DNA of 64,000 nucleotides from Clostridium algifaecis (GTDB lineage: Bacteria > Bacillota > Clostridia > Clostridiales > Clostridiaceae). The stretch's first letter is position 1, and every line of letters begins with the position of its first letter. The notes below the pieces were generated by a model. That model was not told where the DNA came from. It ran no database searches and saw only the letters and a program-made list of their open reading frames with translations. Shown piece after piece: positions 26,553 through 37,717 of this stretch. Both the position numbers and the translations under genes were made by a program. The DNA lies in NCBI RefSeq assembly GCF_017874415.1, contig NZ_JAGGLM010000004.1, positions 62,001-126,000 on the forward strand. The letters run 5' to 3'.

Positions 26553-27801
26553 AATTACTTTCAAATAACTTATTGGCTGTTTTTAAAAAATATTCTCCAG
26601 CAGATTTTATTAATGTCCTTATATCTTCTTTTTCATATAATCTGCTTTTAACTGAAGGACTATTTATATTAGAATTAGTATTTTTTTTATCTATGAGAGA
26701 ATGAATTAGTTTTACAATATTGTAGCCTGAATCAGGTTTAGAAAAATCAGTGTAGCTTTTGGCTATATTAGTTAATTTTTCAGGATACTTTAATAATCTT
26801 TCTATATTTTCACCGCATTTTGATATATCAGTAAAATCAATAGCAAGTTTATTTTTAAAAAGAAACTCAGCATTTCTTTCTTCCTGGCCTGGTATTGGAG
26901 AGAAAATGCCAAGGGGTAAATTACATATAAGAGCTTCGGTAATTGTAAGACCACCGGATTTAGTGAGGAGAATATCACTACACTGCATATACTTATTTAC
27001 ATGATCTGTAAAGCCTATAATACTGGTTGCTTTTAAAGAATCTTTTTTCAATTTTAGCAGTTCAGAATACAGTTTTTTATTTTTACCCGTTATTATGATT
27101 ATTTGAATATCATCAGCTATTTCGTTTAATTGTTCATATATGTCTTTAATTTTTCCCATTCCAAGACTTCCACCCATAATAAGTATTGTAAATTTAGAAG
27201 CAGATAAATTTAATTCATTTAAGGTATTCTCTTTGGAATATTTTTTATGAAAATCTGGATTTACAGGTATTCCAAGATCATATATGGTTTCACTTTTGAT
27301 GCCTTCTGATACCATTTTTTCAATCATATCTTTATTTGATACTACATAGGCGTTTATATAAGGATGAAGCCAGGTACTGTGAGGATAAAAATCAGTAATT
27401 ATTGACATACATGGTATTTTCATATTGTATTTAAATTTTAGTACTGACAGCATTTCTGTAGTAAAAGAATGAGTCGATATTAATATGTCAGCATTAAAAT
27501 CATCTATTAGCGGAAGCAACTTAGAAGTTAGAGCTTCTATTAATTTAGAAGCTAAAGCTACCGCAATAGGATCACTGCCTTCAGAATAAGAATATAGTTT
27601 TCCATAAAGAAAAGGAGTAACTTTTAGTGTTTTTAGATAACTGCCTATTACTACTTTGTCTATTACTGGATTTATATACTTTAAAGTATCTATTATTCTT
27701 ACTTCTGAATTGGAATTTTCTAGTTTAATGTAATTTTTTATTGCTTCTGCTGCATGGCCATGGCCGCCTCCAGCGGAAACTGAAAAAATTAACACTTTCA
27801 T
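26551..27801 (-). CDS. Processive diacylglycerol glucosyltransferase / MGDG synthase family
   Basis: This 416-residue GT28-type enzyme has an N-terminal MGDG-synthase domain (FSVSAGGGHGHAAEAIKNY; DILISTHSFTTEML; FYPHSTWLHPYINAYVV) and a C-terminal nucleotide-sugar domain (ILIMGGSLGMGKI, LTKSGGLTITEAL). Relatives such as B. subtilis UgtP transfer glucose to diacylglycerol, making glycolipids and the lipoteichoic-acid anchor at the inner membrane face. Clostridia often carry several paralogues, so the exact acceptor is uncertain. The ATG at 27801 follows a cagaaggtg site. It is transcribed alone on the minus strand. Confidence 0.9.
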   Translation of the reverse strand: MKVLIFSVSAGGGHGHAAEAIKNYIKLENSNSEVRIIDTLKYINPVIDKVVIGSYLKTLKVTPFLYGKLYSYSEGSDPIAVALASKLIEALTSKLLPLIDDFNADILISTHSFTTEMLSVLKFKYNMKIPCMSIITDFYPHSTWLHPYINAYVVSNKDMIEKMVSEGIKSETIYDLGIPVNPDFHKKYSKENTLNELNLSASKFTILIMGGSLGMGKIKDIYEQLNEIADDIQIIIITGKNKKLYSELLKLKKDSLKATSIIGFTDHVNKYMQCSDILLTKSGGLTITEALICNLPLGIFSPIPGQEERNAEFLFKNKLAIDFTDISKCGENIERLLKYPEKLTNIAKSYTDFSKPDSGYNIVKLIHSLIDKKNTNSNINSPSVKSRLYEKEDIRTLIKSAGEYFLKTANKLFESN

Positions 27802-28152
27802 TTAATCACCTTCTGATTAAGTATGCATAAGCACCACAAATAAGATTTTTAATTTTAAAAATCCATGACTTAATTATATAAAATGTAGATAAAATAATAA
27901 ACTCATTTAAGAAACATTTAAGAAAAAATTAATATTGTTTGTCTTCGATAAATAAGTTTATATAGATATTATATCAGATATTCACATTTAATATTATGTA
28001 TTATTTATTATGTGATTGAAATCATGAATAATCAAATCTTCTCAAGCTTAACATATGTATATTATTTATTATAGTACAAATAATATATTTGAAGTTTACA
28101 ATAAGAGGAGGGAAGAAGTTACACTGGATAAAAACTGTGTAGCGATTAGTCA
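27802..28152. other. 351-bp AT-rich intergenic region before ypeB
   Basis: This region lies between divergent genes. It holds the promoter regions of both, but no confident -35/-10 pair stands out. Two similar AT stretches (around 27998-28013 and 28056-28074, both containing ttatttatta) are imperfect repeats. Near the end there is an orphan AGGAGG (28106-28111) followed by a ten-codon frame that overlaps the ypeB start. sleB, the usual partner gene, is absent. Confidence 0.6.
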
Positions 28153-28156
28153 ATGA
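28124..28156 (+). CDS. Possible ten-codon leader ORF coupled to ypeB
   Basis: A frame starting at CTG 28124 (product MDKNCVAISQ) ends at TGA 28154-28156, overlapping the ypeB ATG as ATGA. A perfect AGGAGG lies 12 bases upstream, while ypeB itself has no ribosome site near its start. Translational coupling is a possible explanation. CTG starts are rare, so this is tentative. Confidence 0.25.
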   Translation: MDKNCVAISQ

Positions 28157-29523
28157 GAACATTCAAAAAAAGTATAATATACACGGCTATAGTGATTTTA
28201 ATTATTGTTTTTTCAAGTACATTTGCTGTCCTTATGACTTTAGAAAGAAACGATTATAGGAATTATCTCCAGGCTGAATATGGAAAGAGTATGTATGAAC
28301 TTATAGATGCAGTTAAAAATATAAGAGTGAATCTGGCAAAAGCAGAAGTTGTAGGATCTAGAGAACAAGGGATAGTTGTATTTGAAGAAATATTTAGATA
28401 TTCTGCTATAGCTGGTGACAAACTTCATTCCCTTCCAGTTTCACAGCAGGATATATCAAATACAAGTAAATTTTTAAGTCAGGTTGGCGATTTCTGTTAT
28501 AATTTAGGAAGTTCATCAAGCAAAGGCGTGCAACTCACAGATAAAGACTATTCTAATATGGAAAGATTGAAAAAGGAATCCATAAATTTGGAAGATGAAT
28601 TAAGTAATGCTTCGAACAACATAAACCAGGGCAAGGTGAAGTGGGGTGAAATAAGAAAAAAGGTTACAGGAGTTCTTGCAAGAAATGATGCAGACAGTGC
28701 AGAAAGCGAATTTAAAAATATACAAAAACAGGTAGTACAGTATCCAGCATTAATTTATGATGGGCCATTTTCGGATAATACACTTGAAATAAATCCTAAA
28801 GTTAACTCAAAGAAAGAAGTTTCTCAAAAGCAGGCTGAGAAAGTTGCAAGAAAAACTATAGGCAATAATAAAATTAGCAATTTGAAAACTGAAAATCTAA
28901 CTGAAAAAGGAAATATAAAAGTATATAGATTCACAGCAAATCTAAAGTCCAATAATGGAAAGAAAGAAAATGCAATATGTGAAGTAAGCAAAAATGGAGG
29001 AAATATTCTGTATCTTATAAATGACAGAGTTATAAATAATTCCAGCATTAACATGGATAAAGCAGTTGATACCGGGGAAAAATATTTAATCGATTTGGGA
29101 TATAAAGGTATGGTACCTACGTATACTTTGAGATACGGCAATGAAGCTGTTATAAGCTATGTATATAAGCAGAATAATATTATAATGTATCCTGATCAAA
29201 TAAAGTTAAAAGTAGCACTGGATAATGGAGAAGTGGTTGGTGTAGAGTCAGAAAAATACCTGGTAGCACATGAGGATAGTAGAAACATAGAACAACCTAA
29301 AATAAGTTTAAGTGCTGCAAAGCAAAGAGTTGGAAAGAGATTGAGGATAATAGGTGAAAAATTGGTAATAATTCCGACAGAAAATAATAAAGAAGTACTT
29401 TGTTATGAGTTCTCAGGAAACTACAATGAAGATAAATTCAAAGTTTATATAAATGCATATACAGGATATGAAGAAAGGATAATACAGATAATAAATACAC
29501 CGAATGGGCAGCTTACCATGTAA
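28153..29523 (+). CDS. ypeB: Germination protein YpeB
   Basis: YpeB is the partner that stabilises the cortex-lytic enzyme SleB in dormant spores. The 456-residue protein has an N-terminal membrane anchor (about residues 8-28), a helical middle part (YELIDAVKNIRVNLAKAEVV; LPVSQQDISNTSKFLSQVGDFCY, as in B. subtilis YpeB) and two or more C-terminal PepSY-type domains (VSQKQAEKVARKTIG, ISLSAAKQRVGKRL). An in-frame TAG is two codons upstream of the ATG, so the start is fixed, yet no ribosome site lies at normal distance; the closest AGGAGG is about 41 bases away. sleB is not adjacent. Confidence 0.93.
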   Translation: MRTFKKSIIYTAIVILIIVFSSTFAVLMTLERNDYRNYLQAEYGKSMYELIDAVKNIRVNLAKAEVVGSREQGIVVFEEIFRYSAIAGDKLHSLPVSQQDISNTSKFLSQVGDFCYNLGSSSSKGVQLTDKDYSNMERLKKESINLEDELSNASNNINQGKVKWGEIRKKVTGVLARNDADSAESEFKNIQKQVVQYPALIYDGPFSDNTLEINPKVNSKKEVSQKQAEKVARKTIGNNKISNLKTENLTEKGNIKVYRFTANLKSNNGKKENAICEVSKNGGNILYLINDRVINNSSINMDKAVDTGEKYLIDLGYKGMVPTYTLRYGNEAVISYVYKQNNIIMYPDQIKLKVALDNGEVVGVESEKYLVAHEDSRNIEQPKISLSAAKQRVGKRLRIIGEKLVIIPTENNKEVLCYEFSGNYNEDKFKVYINAYTGYEERIIQIINTPNGQLTM

Positions 29524-29552
29524 ATTTACATTTGATAAAAATAATAAATAAT

Positions 29553-29580
29553 TTGCATAATTCAAATGTTTTGCTATAAT
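29553..29580 (+). promoter_or_regulatory. Probable sigma-A promoter of the DUF1934 gene
   Basis: TTGCAT (29553-29558), 16-base spacer, TATAAT (29575-29580), 45 bases before the ATG. Confidence 0.5.
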
Positions 29581-29625
29581 TGACGTATATTTTATAAGAA
29601 TATAGTTATAACAGGAGGATTGTGT

Positions 29626-30036
29626 ATGAAAAAGAAAGCTATCATATCGGTTTCAAGTAAACAACAAAATAATGATGATACTATAGAAGTTGTAACCCCG
29701 GGTGAATTTTATAAAAAAGATGATTGTTATTATGTAGAATATAAAGAAACAGAGATATCTGGTATGGAAGGAACCAGTACTACATTTAAAATGAATAATG
29801 ATAATTTTTCCCTTATAAGAATAGGGAGTACTAATGCTAATATGAATTTTAACAAAAACCAGAAAAGTTTATCTGTATATGATACACCGTATGGTACTAT
29901 GGAACTTAGAATAAGGACAAATAAATTGGAAGTTAATTTAGATGAAAAAGGTGGAGATGTATTTATAGATTATAATTTAAGTATATCCGGTCAAGATTAT
30001 GAAAATACTCAATTAAAAATCAATATAAAAGCATAG
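29626..30036 (+). CDS. DUF1934 (YwiB-like) beta-barrel protein
   Basis: This 136-residue protein belongs to the DUF1934/YwiB family, a calycin-like small beta-barrel. Family blocks include an N-terminal KKAIISVSSKQ, the DDCYYVEYKETEISGMEGTSTTFK segment, then IRIGSTNANMNFNKNQ and DTPYGTMELRIRTN, ending in an alternating strand pattern. The function is not established. The ATG at 29626 lies 7 bases after aggagg; the TTG at 29620 is closer than ribosomes prefer. In Firmicutes this gene is often found near argS, rpoE (delta) and pyrG, as here. Confidence 0.85.
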   Translation: MKKKAIISVSSKQQNNDDTIEVVTPGEFYKKDDCYYVEYKETEISGMEGTSTTFKMNNDNFSLIRIGSTNANMNFNKNQKSLSVYDTPYGTMELRIRTNKLEVNLDEKGGDVFIDYNLSISGQDYENTQLKINIKA

Positions 30037-30172
30037 ATCTGTAGTATTTTCCAACATTCATATTTTTATTTGTGTTTAAAATTTTATTATATGGATAATA
30101 ATAGAGATATATTGGTTTAAAATTATTATTAGAATAATTAACTAGTAAAATCAATTATCGGGAGAATTAATT

Positions 30173-30481
30173 ATGAACAAATATTTTAACAGTAAAGTGT
30201 ATAAATACGACGTTATAATTGAAATGCTTAGCAGATATAAAGGCCTAAACAAAGATGAATTATTTCAAATATTAAAAGATAATGAATGCAAATATTTATT
30301 TTTTCTTTTAATTAAAAAATATGAATGTTCCAATCTTGAAATATTAAAAAAAGACTTTCCATCTATAAATGAAAACAAATTAAAGAATGGAATGAAAGCG
30401 GCAGAGAAAAAATTATTGATTAATAAAAAAATAAGAAATATGTATTTTGAAGCGGAAAGCTTGATAGATAATGTTAAATAA
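30173..30481 (+). CDS. Unrecognised 102-residue helical protein upstream of pyrG
   Basis: I do not recognise this protein. It is predicted almost entirely helical, basic, with motifs DELFQILKDNECKYLFFLLIKKYEC and SINENKLKNGMKAAEKKLLI that could form a helix-turn-helix-like bundle. The site cgggag precedes the ATG by about 8 bases. It occupies the position in which Bacillus carries rpoE (the RNA polymerase delta subunit) ahead of pyrG, but it lacks the acidic C-terminal tail of delta and I see no alignment. It could be a DNA-binding or RNA-polymerase-related protein; this is a guess from position. Confidence 0.65.
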   Translation: MNKYFNSKVYKYDVIIEMLSRYKGLNKDELFQILKDNECKYLFFLLIKKYECSNLEILKKDFPSINENKLKNGMKAAEKKLLINKKIRNMYFEAESLIDNVK

Positions 30482-30592
30482 AATAATATGATAAAAAAAC
30501 AAAAAAAGTCTAGCATATATTAAATTAATATGCTATTATATTAGGTATGTTAAAAAAATGTTTCAAATAAAAAAATCAATATAATAATTAAA

Positions 30593-30622
30593 TTGTATTA
30601 TGTGAGTAATTTTTATTATAAT
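30593..30622 (+). promoter_or_regulatory. Probable pyrG promoter
   Basis: TTGTAT (30593-30598), 18-base spacer, TATAAT (30617-30622). A short hairpin (tgacgaaa / ttttgtca, 30624-30641) lies at the expected transcript start. The transcript would not begin with a G run, so the B. subtilis-type pyrG reiterative attenuation is not evident. Confidence 0.42.
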
Positions 30623-30689
30623 ACTGACGAAACATTTTGTCAATAGTATTTCTATTAAAAAATTTAGATATAACTTACCTAGGAGGTGA

Positions 30690-32321
<1,632 letters not shown>

Positions 32322-32342
32322 TTTGTAATTTTTTTCTTATTT

Positions 32343-32397
32343 TAGTTAATTTATCCGATTTAAATATAATAATATGGATAAATTAACTATATTTTTT
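32343..32397 (+). terminator. Terminator of pyrG
   Basis: The 14-bp perfect arms 32343-32356 and 32376-32389 are followed by tattttttag. Confidence 0.8.
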
Positions 32398-32555
32398 AGA
32401 TCTGGATAAAATTTATCAAAATAAATTCTAAAAACTATTGATTATTGTGATAGATAATAATACTATAGATAATAAGTACCATATTTATGCTATAAAAATT
32501 TATTTTTAGTAATAAATTTTGCCCTTCAATATAAATTTCCTTAATATAAATATGA

Positions 32556-32579
32556 AAAATAAAAAATATTTTTTATTTT
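32556..32579. repeat. 24-bp perfect AT palindrome in the rho leader
   Basis: aaaataaaaaat (32556-32567) and its exact reverse complement (32568-32579) abut without a loop, about 55 bases before the rho start. As RNA it would form an A-U hairpin ending in a U run. It may be a weak terminator or a protein site. Nothing else was seen in 32398-32635. Confidence 0.55.
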
Positions 32580-32635
32580 ACTTTGGATTTCCCTAAAAAA
32601 TACATATGAAGTTAAATAATGAGAGGTGTTACTTT

Positions 32636-34123
32636 TTGGTTAATAAAGATATAGATAAAATGAAATTAGTAGAGCTCAAGGAGCTAGCAAAAAGTTTAAA
32701 AATAAAAGACTATTATAAATATAAAAAGGCAGAATTAATTGAAAAAATAAAAGAATCGTCTCCGGCATATATAAAAAGAGATGGAATTATACTTAGGGAA
32801 AAGATAAGTCCTAAAAGTGAAACAATGGATAAGCATATAAGAAATGAAGAAGAAATATCAAAACCTCATTTGGTAAATACGGTAAAAGAAGAGAAAAGTA
32901 AAGAAAATAAGAACGAAGATACTAAAATAAATCCTGATGAAAAAAAAGAAAAATTAAAAGAAATGATAAATGAATCTGATAGTGCAAAGGGAGTACTTGA
33001 AATTATTGAAAATAATAATTATGGATTTTTAAGAGGGAAAAACTATTTAACAGGTCCAAATGATATATATGTATCTCCATCTCAAATAAGAAGATTTAAT
33101 CTAAAAACAGGTGACGAAGTTAGTGGTAAAGTTAGAATTCCAAAAGAAGGAGAGAAATTCAAGGCACTTCTTTATGTTCAAAAAGTAAATGGTGAGAATC
33201 CTGAAAGAGCAGTAGGAAGAAAGCCATTTGAGACCCTTACGCCTATTTATCCCAATAAAAAAATAAAGTTAGAAACTGGAAGCTCGGATTTATCTACAAG
33301 ACTTATGGATATAATATCACCTATAGGAAAAGGACAAAGGGGAATAATAGTTGCGCCACCTAAAGCAGGAAAAACTACACTTCTAAAAAAGATAGCCCAA
33401 AGTATATCTATAAATCATCCACAAATAAAATTAATAGTTGTTCTTATAGATGAAAGACCGGAAGAAGTTACAGATATGCAGAGATCAATCCGCGGAGAGG
33501 TAATATATTCAACTTTTGATGAAGAACCTGAACATCATACAAAAGTGGCTTATATGGTACTTGAGAGAGCGAAGAGGATGGTTGAACAGGGGCAGGATGT
33601 TGTAATACTTTTAGATAGTATCACTAGGCTTTCAAGAGCATACAATCTAACAATAACTCCAACAGGCAGAACACTTTCTGGAGGGCTTGATCCTGGAGCA
33701 CTTGTAATGCCTAAGAAGTTTTTTGGCGCAGCACGAAATATAGAAGAAGGCGGCAGCCTTACTATTCTTGCAACTGCATTAATTGAAACAGGAAGCAGAA
33801 TGGATGATATGATATTTGAAGAATTCAAAGGTACTGGAAATATGGAAGTTCACTTGGACAGAAAGCTTCAAGAGAGAAGAATATTCCCTGCTATAGATAT
33901 TTACAAATCGGGAACACGAAGAGATGAGCTTTTATTTAATACTCAGGAAGAAAAAGATGCTGCTTTTAACATAAGAAAAGTTTTATATGATGAGAATAAT
34001 GCTCAAAATGTTACAGAACAACTTATAAATCTTCTTACTAAAACTAAAGATAACAGAGAATTCGCTGGTTTTGCCAGTAAAATGGATATGAAGGTAAAAC
34101 ATTTTAGCAGTAGAGATAAATAA
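32636..34123 (+). CDS. rho: Transcription termination factor Rho
   Basis: Rho is a hexameric RNA-dependent ATPase/helicase that ends transcription. Order: an N-terminal Rho_N helical domain ([15 protein letters not shown]...KKAELIEKI), a charged Lys/Glu-rich insert (about residues 45-110) common in clostridia, the RNA-binding cold-shock fold ([32 protein letters not shown]) and the ATPase core with Walker [14 protein letters not shown] (about 241), Walker [17 protein letters not shown] and the arginine finger region. TTG at 32636 is chosen, 7 bases after gagaggtg; ATG at 32606 has no ribosome site. The leader contains a perfect palindrome and a terminator follows. Confidence 0.95.
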   Translation: MVNKDIDKMKLVELKELAKSLKIKDYYKYKKAELIEKIKESSPAYIKRDGIILREKISPKSETMDKHIRNEEEISKPHLVNTVKEEKSKENKNEDTKINPDEKKEKLKEMINESDSAKGVLEIIENNNYGFLRGKNYLTGPNDIYVSPSQIRRFNLKTGDEVSGKVRIPKEGEKFKALLYVQKVNGENPERAVGRKPFETLTPIYPNKKIKLETGSSDLSTRLMDIISPIGKGQRGIIVAPPKAGKTTLLKKIAQSISINHPQIKLIVVLIDERPEEVTDMQRSIRGEVIYSTFDEEPEHHTKVAYMVLERAKRMVEQGQDVVILLDSITRLSRAYNLTITPTGRTLSGGLDPGALVMPKKFFGAARNIEEGGSLTILATALIETGSRMDDMIFEEFKGTGNMEVHLDRKLQERRIFPAIDIYKSGTRRDELLFNTQEEKDAAFNIRKVLYDENNAQNVTEQLINLLTKTKDNREFAGFASKMDMKVKHFSSRDK

Positions 34124-34124
34124 T

Positions 34125-34153
34125 AAAACCTGCCCTAATACGGGACAGGTTTT
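34125..34153 (+). terminator. Terminator of rho
   Basis: aaaacctgccc (34125-34135) pairs with gggacaggtttt (34142-34153) with one bulged A. It ends in TTTT and faces the convergent rpmE gene. Confidence 0.85.
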
Positions 34154-34179
34154 AATAAACTTAAATTGTTTATAAGCTA

Positions 34180-34389
34180 TTATTCATTTTTTAAGTTGAA
34201 TTTCTTTAAGAATTTATCAACTCTTCCACCTGCATCAGCCATTTTTTGTTTACCAGTGAAGAATGGATGGCATTTAGAACATATTTCCACTTTAAGTTCT
34301 TTTTGTGTTGAACCAGTTGTAAAAGTGTTTCCACATGCACACTTTACTACCGCATCATGATAGTATTCAGGATGTATGCCTTTTTTCAT
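34180..34389 (-). CDS. rpmE: 50S ribosomal protein L31 (zinc-binding form)
   Basis: This 70-residue ribosomal protein lies in the large subunit and contacts the small-subunit head. It is the zinc (C+) type: the cysteines in [10 protein letters not shown] and [10 protein letters not shown] make the ribbon, and the C-terminal [20 protein letters not shown] is typical. The ATG at 34389 follows gaggtg by 4 bases; upstream in-frame codons overlap that site. The gene is on the minus strand, opposite to rho and yqhQ. In B. subtilis the zinc form is replaced by YtiA under zinc starvation; no paralogue is seen here. Confidence 0.95.
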   Translation of the reverse strand: MKKGIHPEYYHDAVVKCACGNTFTTGSTQKELKVEICSKCHPFFTGKQKMADAGGRVDKFLKKFNLKNE

Positions 34390-34439
34390 ATTATTCACCT
34401 CTTTCAAATTTTAAACATAATTACGAGATTAACTATTAG

Positions 34440-34468
34440 ATTATATCATAGGCACAATGTCAAATCAA
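34440..34468 (-). promoter_or_regulatory. Probable rpmE promoter
   Basis: On the minus strand TTGATT (34468-34463), 17-base spacer, TATAAT (34445-34440), about 50 bases before the rpmE start. Confidence 0.55.
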
Positions 34469-34692
34469 TAAAATTTACTGGAATTTTCATAAAATAAATA
34501 CTTTAATAAATTAAATATGTTTGTTAAAATAATATTTGTTTATATTGTTTATGTAAAAAATAAAATGAAGTAATATATATGATATATGAATAAATTATTA
34601 TCTTAGATATGTACCTGTGAATTGTGAAAAATGCAATTTTAAATATAAAAAAAGTATAAAAATTAAAGTCTAAATTGAAATGGAGTGATATA

Positions 34693-35610
34693 ATGTGGAA
34701 GATAACTTCAGTGGGCGGACAAGCAGTTATAGAAGGAGTTATGATGAGAGGACTTCATGGTATTGCTACGGCAGTTAGGAAACCGGATGGTGAGATTGAA
34801 GTTGATACGAAGGAAAGTGTGCCGTTTAATAAAAGAAATAAATTTTTATCACTTCCTGTAATAAGAGGATTCGTAGCTTTAATAGAATCTCTTATTATTG
34901 GAATAAAGACACTTAATTATTCTGCATCTTTTTTTGAAGAAGATGAGGAACCAGATAAGTTTGACAGCTGGTTAAATGCTACTTTTAAGGATAAAAGTGA
35001 TAGTATATTACTTGGAATTACTTTGTGTATTTCTCTTTCTGTTGCTATTGTATTATTTTTTATATTTCCAACTTTTTTTGCAAATGTATTTAAAAAAGTT
35101 GGAGTAAAGAGTAGTATAGGATTAAATGTAATAGAAGGAATAATAAGAGTATGCATATTTTTAATTTATATATATCTTATTGGAAAAATGTCAGACATAA
35201 ACAGATTGTTTCAGTACCATGGTGCTGAGCATAAGACTATATTTTGCTATGAAAATGAAGTTGAACTTACCCCTGAAAATGCAAAAAAATTTGGCAGGCT
35301 TCATCCAAGATGCGGCACTAATTTTTTATTTTTAGTTATGATAGTTAGTATAATAGTATTTTCGTTGACGGGATGGAACAATATATGGAATAGGATATTT
35401 TATAGAATAATTTTACTTCCTATAATATCTGGATTGACATATGAACTTATAAAGTGGATGGGTATGAGCAACAGTATATTGTCCAAGGTACTATCATATC
35501 CAGGACTTATGCTTCAAAAGCTGACAACAAGGGAACCTGATTATAGTCAGCTAGAGGTTGCTATAATGGCATTAAAATATGCAGAGGGAATAGAAAAAGA
35601 TGAAATTTAA
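34693..35610 (+). CDS. yqhQ: YqhQ-like membrane protein, DUF1385
   Basis: This DUF1385 protein has 305 residues. The N-terminal SVGGQAVIEGVMMRG is the family signature, and MRG and HPRCGTNF with HGAEHKTIFCYE look like a conserved His/Glu/Cys site of a possible metal-dependent enzyme. Four or so membrane segments lie between about residues 100 and 260. The function is unproven; B. subtilis YqhQ has been linked to membrane-fluidity mutants. The ATG at 34693 is 7 bases after ggag; the TTG at 34675 has no site. It is the first gene of a yqhQ-prmC-prfA run, the usual clostridial order. Confidence 0.88.
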   Translation: MWKITSVGGQAVIEGVMMRGLHGIATAVRKPDGEIEVDTKESVPFNKRNKFLSLPVIRGFVALIESLIIGIKTLNYSASFFEEDEEPDKFDSWLNATFKDKSDSILLGITLCISLSVAIVLFFIFPTFFANVFKKVGVKSSIGLNVIEGIIRVCIFLIYIYLIGKMSDINRLFQYHGAEHKTIFCYENEVELTPENAKKFGRLHPRCGTNFLFLVMIVSIIVFSLTGWNNIWNRIFYRIILLPIISGLTYELIKWMGMSNSILSKVLSYPGLMLQKLTTREPDYSQLEVAIMALKYAEGIEKDEI

Positions 35611-35634
35611 TTTACTTGAAATGGAGAAATAAAT

Positions 35635-36498
35635 ATGGAAAAGTTAAAAACTAAAATCGGTGAACTTTTAACTTATGGATATGAAAAATTAAAATTACAG
35701 AATATTGATAGTTACAGACTGGATGCTGAACTTTTGCTTGGAAAAGTTTTAAATAAGGACAGATTATTTTTACTAATAAATAGAGAAATTGAAGTAGATG
35801 AAGCAGACATAGAGGAATATCGTAATTTTATAACTTTAAGAGAAAAAAGAATGCCTGTAAAGTATATATTAGGTGAATGTGAATTTATGGGACTGAATTT
35901 TAATATAAAAAAGGGAGTCTTGATTCCAAGACCGGATACTGAGATTCTTGTTGAAGAAGCATTAAAAAAAATAAAGGAAAATGAGTTCAAAAAAATTTGT
36001 GATGTATGTTCTGGCAGTGGTGTTATTGGAATATCAATAGCTAAATTAATAGATGAAGTAAGTGTTAATTGCTGCGATAAGTTTCCTATAGCTTGTGAGA
36101 TTACTAAAGAAAATATAAGTAAGTTTTCACTTGATGACAGAGTTAAAGTTGTAAGAAGTGACTTGCTTCAGAGTTTTGTACTTGAAGATGAAAAGTTTGA
36201 CTTGATAGTGTCCAATCCGCCTTATATAAAGGAGAAAGTTATAGATACATTAATGGATGATGTAAAAAAATATGAACCTTATGAAGCACTCTGCGGTGGA
36301 AAAGATGGACTTAAGTTTTATAGAAAAATAGTGGATCAAAGTTTAGGATTGCTTAACAAGGGTGGAATAATTATGTTTGAAATAGGTGATGATGAAAAAG
36401 AGGATATAGAATTTATTCTGGAGCAAAATGGATTTTCAGATATAGAAAGTAAGAAGGACCTTGCAGGGAGGGACAGAGTAGTTTCAGGAAAATTTTAA
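35635..36498 (+). CDS. prmC: Release factor N5-glutamine methyltransferase
   Basis: PrmC methylates the Gln of the GGQ motif in release factors 1 and 2. Its 287 residues comprise an N-terminal helical domain that binds the release factor (YRLDAELLLGKVLNKDR), then a Rossmann SAM-binding fold with VLIPRPDTEILVEEAL, CDVCSGSGVIGISIAKL and the catalytic VSNPPYIKEK (about residue 193-202). It is encoded directly ahead of its substrate gene prfA, 105 bases away, which supports the assignment. A tggag site precedes the ATG. Confidence 0.95.
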   Translation: MEKLKTKIGELLTYGYEKLKLQNIDSYRLDAELLLGKVLNKDRLFLLINREIEVDEADIEEYRNFITLREKRMPVKYILGECEFMGLNFNIKKGVLIPRPDTEILVEEALKKIKENEFKKICDVCSGSGVIGISIAKLIDEVSVNCCDKFPIACEITKENISKFSLDDRVKVVRSDLLQSFVLEDEKFDLIVSNPPYIKEKVIDTLMDDVKKYEPYEALCGGKDGLKFYRKIVDQSLGLLNKGGIIMFEIGDDEKEDIEFILEQNGFSDIESKKDLAGRDRVVSGKF

Positions 36499-36603
36499 TT
36501 ATATGAATTTGCAGCATTATAATACGGTTCATTATTGATACAAATAAAAATATTATGATATAATATAGAATTGTGAAAATATTTATACGGAGTGATAAAA
36601 AAT

Positions 36604-37668
36604 ATGTTGGAAAGACTTGATTTTATAGAGAATAAATATGAAGAACTGTCTATTAAAATAAGTGATCCTTCGATTATGAAAGATCAAAAAAAATGGCAGA
36701 AACTTTGCAAAGAACATGCTGAAATGGAAATAATCGTCTCTAAATATAAAGAATATAAAAAAGCTCAAAGTGATCTTGAAGATAATAAAGAAATGCTAAA
36801 AGAAGAGACAGATAAAGAAATGAAGGATATGGAACAAGAAGAAATAAAATCCCTCACAGAGAAAATAAAAGAGAGTGAACAAGAGTTAACGATACTTCTG
36901 CTTCCAAAAGACCCTAATGATGATAAGAACGTATTTGTAGAAGTAAGAGGCGGTGCTGGAGGAGAAGAAGCAGCTTTGTTCTCGGCAGATCTTACAAGGA
37001 TGTATACAAGATATGCAGAGAGAAGAGGATGGAGTGTAGAAACTATAAGTTTAAATGCTACAGATATTGGTGGATTTAAAGAAATTGTATTTATGGTAAA
37101 AGGAAAAGGTGCATACAGCAGATTAAAATATGAAAGTGGTACCCATAGAGTACAGAGGGTTCCGGATACGGAATCCAGCGGCAGAATTCATACATCCACT
37201 GCTACTGTAGCGGTATTGCCTGAAGTAGATGATGTAGATGTACAGATAAATGCCAATGATTTGAGAATAGATGTTTTTAGAGCTTCAGGACACGGCGGAC
37301 AATGTGTAAATACTACAGATTCAGCAGTAAGAATTACCCATATTCCAACAGGCCTTGTTGTATCATGCCAGGACGAAAAGTCACAGCTTAAAAATAAAGA
37401 AAAGGCTATGAAGGTTTTAAAATCCAGACTTTATGAGATGGCTGAGAATGAGAGAAATGCTAGTATAGCTGAAGATAGAAGAAGCCAGGTAGGTACAGGA
37501 GATAGAAGCGAGAGAATAAGAACATATAATTTTCCACAGGGAAGAGTTACGGATCATAGAATAGGACTTACTTTATATAAATTAGATTCATTTTTAGATG
37601 GAGATATTGATGAAGTTATTGACGCTCTTATAACGGCAGATCAGGCAAAAAAAATGGAGTCCATGTAA
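36604..37668 (+). CDS. prfA: Peptide chain release factor 1
   Basis: RF1 ends translation at UAA and UAG. Its 354 residues show the GGQ loop in [18 protein letters not shown], the codon-recognition region around [22 protein letters not shown] and the C-terminal [19 protein letters not shown]. The residue after GGQ is Cys rather than the His of E. coli, which is common in clostridia. The ATG at 36604 is chosen because GTG 36592 forms part of the ggagtgat ribosome site. Methylation by the neighbouring prmC product is expected. Confidence 0.95.
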   Translation: MLERLDFIENKYEELSIKISDPSIMKDQKKWQKLCKEHAEMEIIVSKYKEYKKAQSDLEDNKEMLKEETDKEMKDMEQEEIKSLTEKIKESEQELTILLLPKDPNDDKNVFVEVRGGAGGEEAALFSADLTRMYTRYAERRGWSVETISLNATDIGGFKEIVFMVKGKGAYSRLKYESGTHRVQRVPDTESSGRIHTSTATVAVLPEVDDVDVQINANDLRIDVFRASGHGGQCVNTTDSAVRITHIPTGLVVSCQDEKSQLKNKEKAMKVLKSRLYEMAENERNASIAEDRRSQVGTGDRSERIRTYNFPQGRVTDHRIGLTLYKLDSFLDGDIDEVIDALITADQAKKMESM

Positions 37669-37717
37669 TATTAGAAAAGAGAAGGAGTTGAAAACCGTTA
37701 TTAGTTAACGGGTAAAC

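Noticed and set aside
28240..28428. Minus-strand frame inside ypeB
   Set aside because: It is a shadow of the real gene, with no ribosome site or family features.
34166..34360. Plus-strand 64-codon frame opposite rpmE
   Set aside because: It lies within the rpmE gene on the other strand, and the rpmE product is unmistakable.
34440..34460. TTGACA-N12-TATAAT on the minus strand upstream of rpmE
   Set aside because: A 12-base spacer is too short; TTGATT-N17 with the same -10 is preferred.
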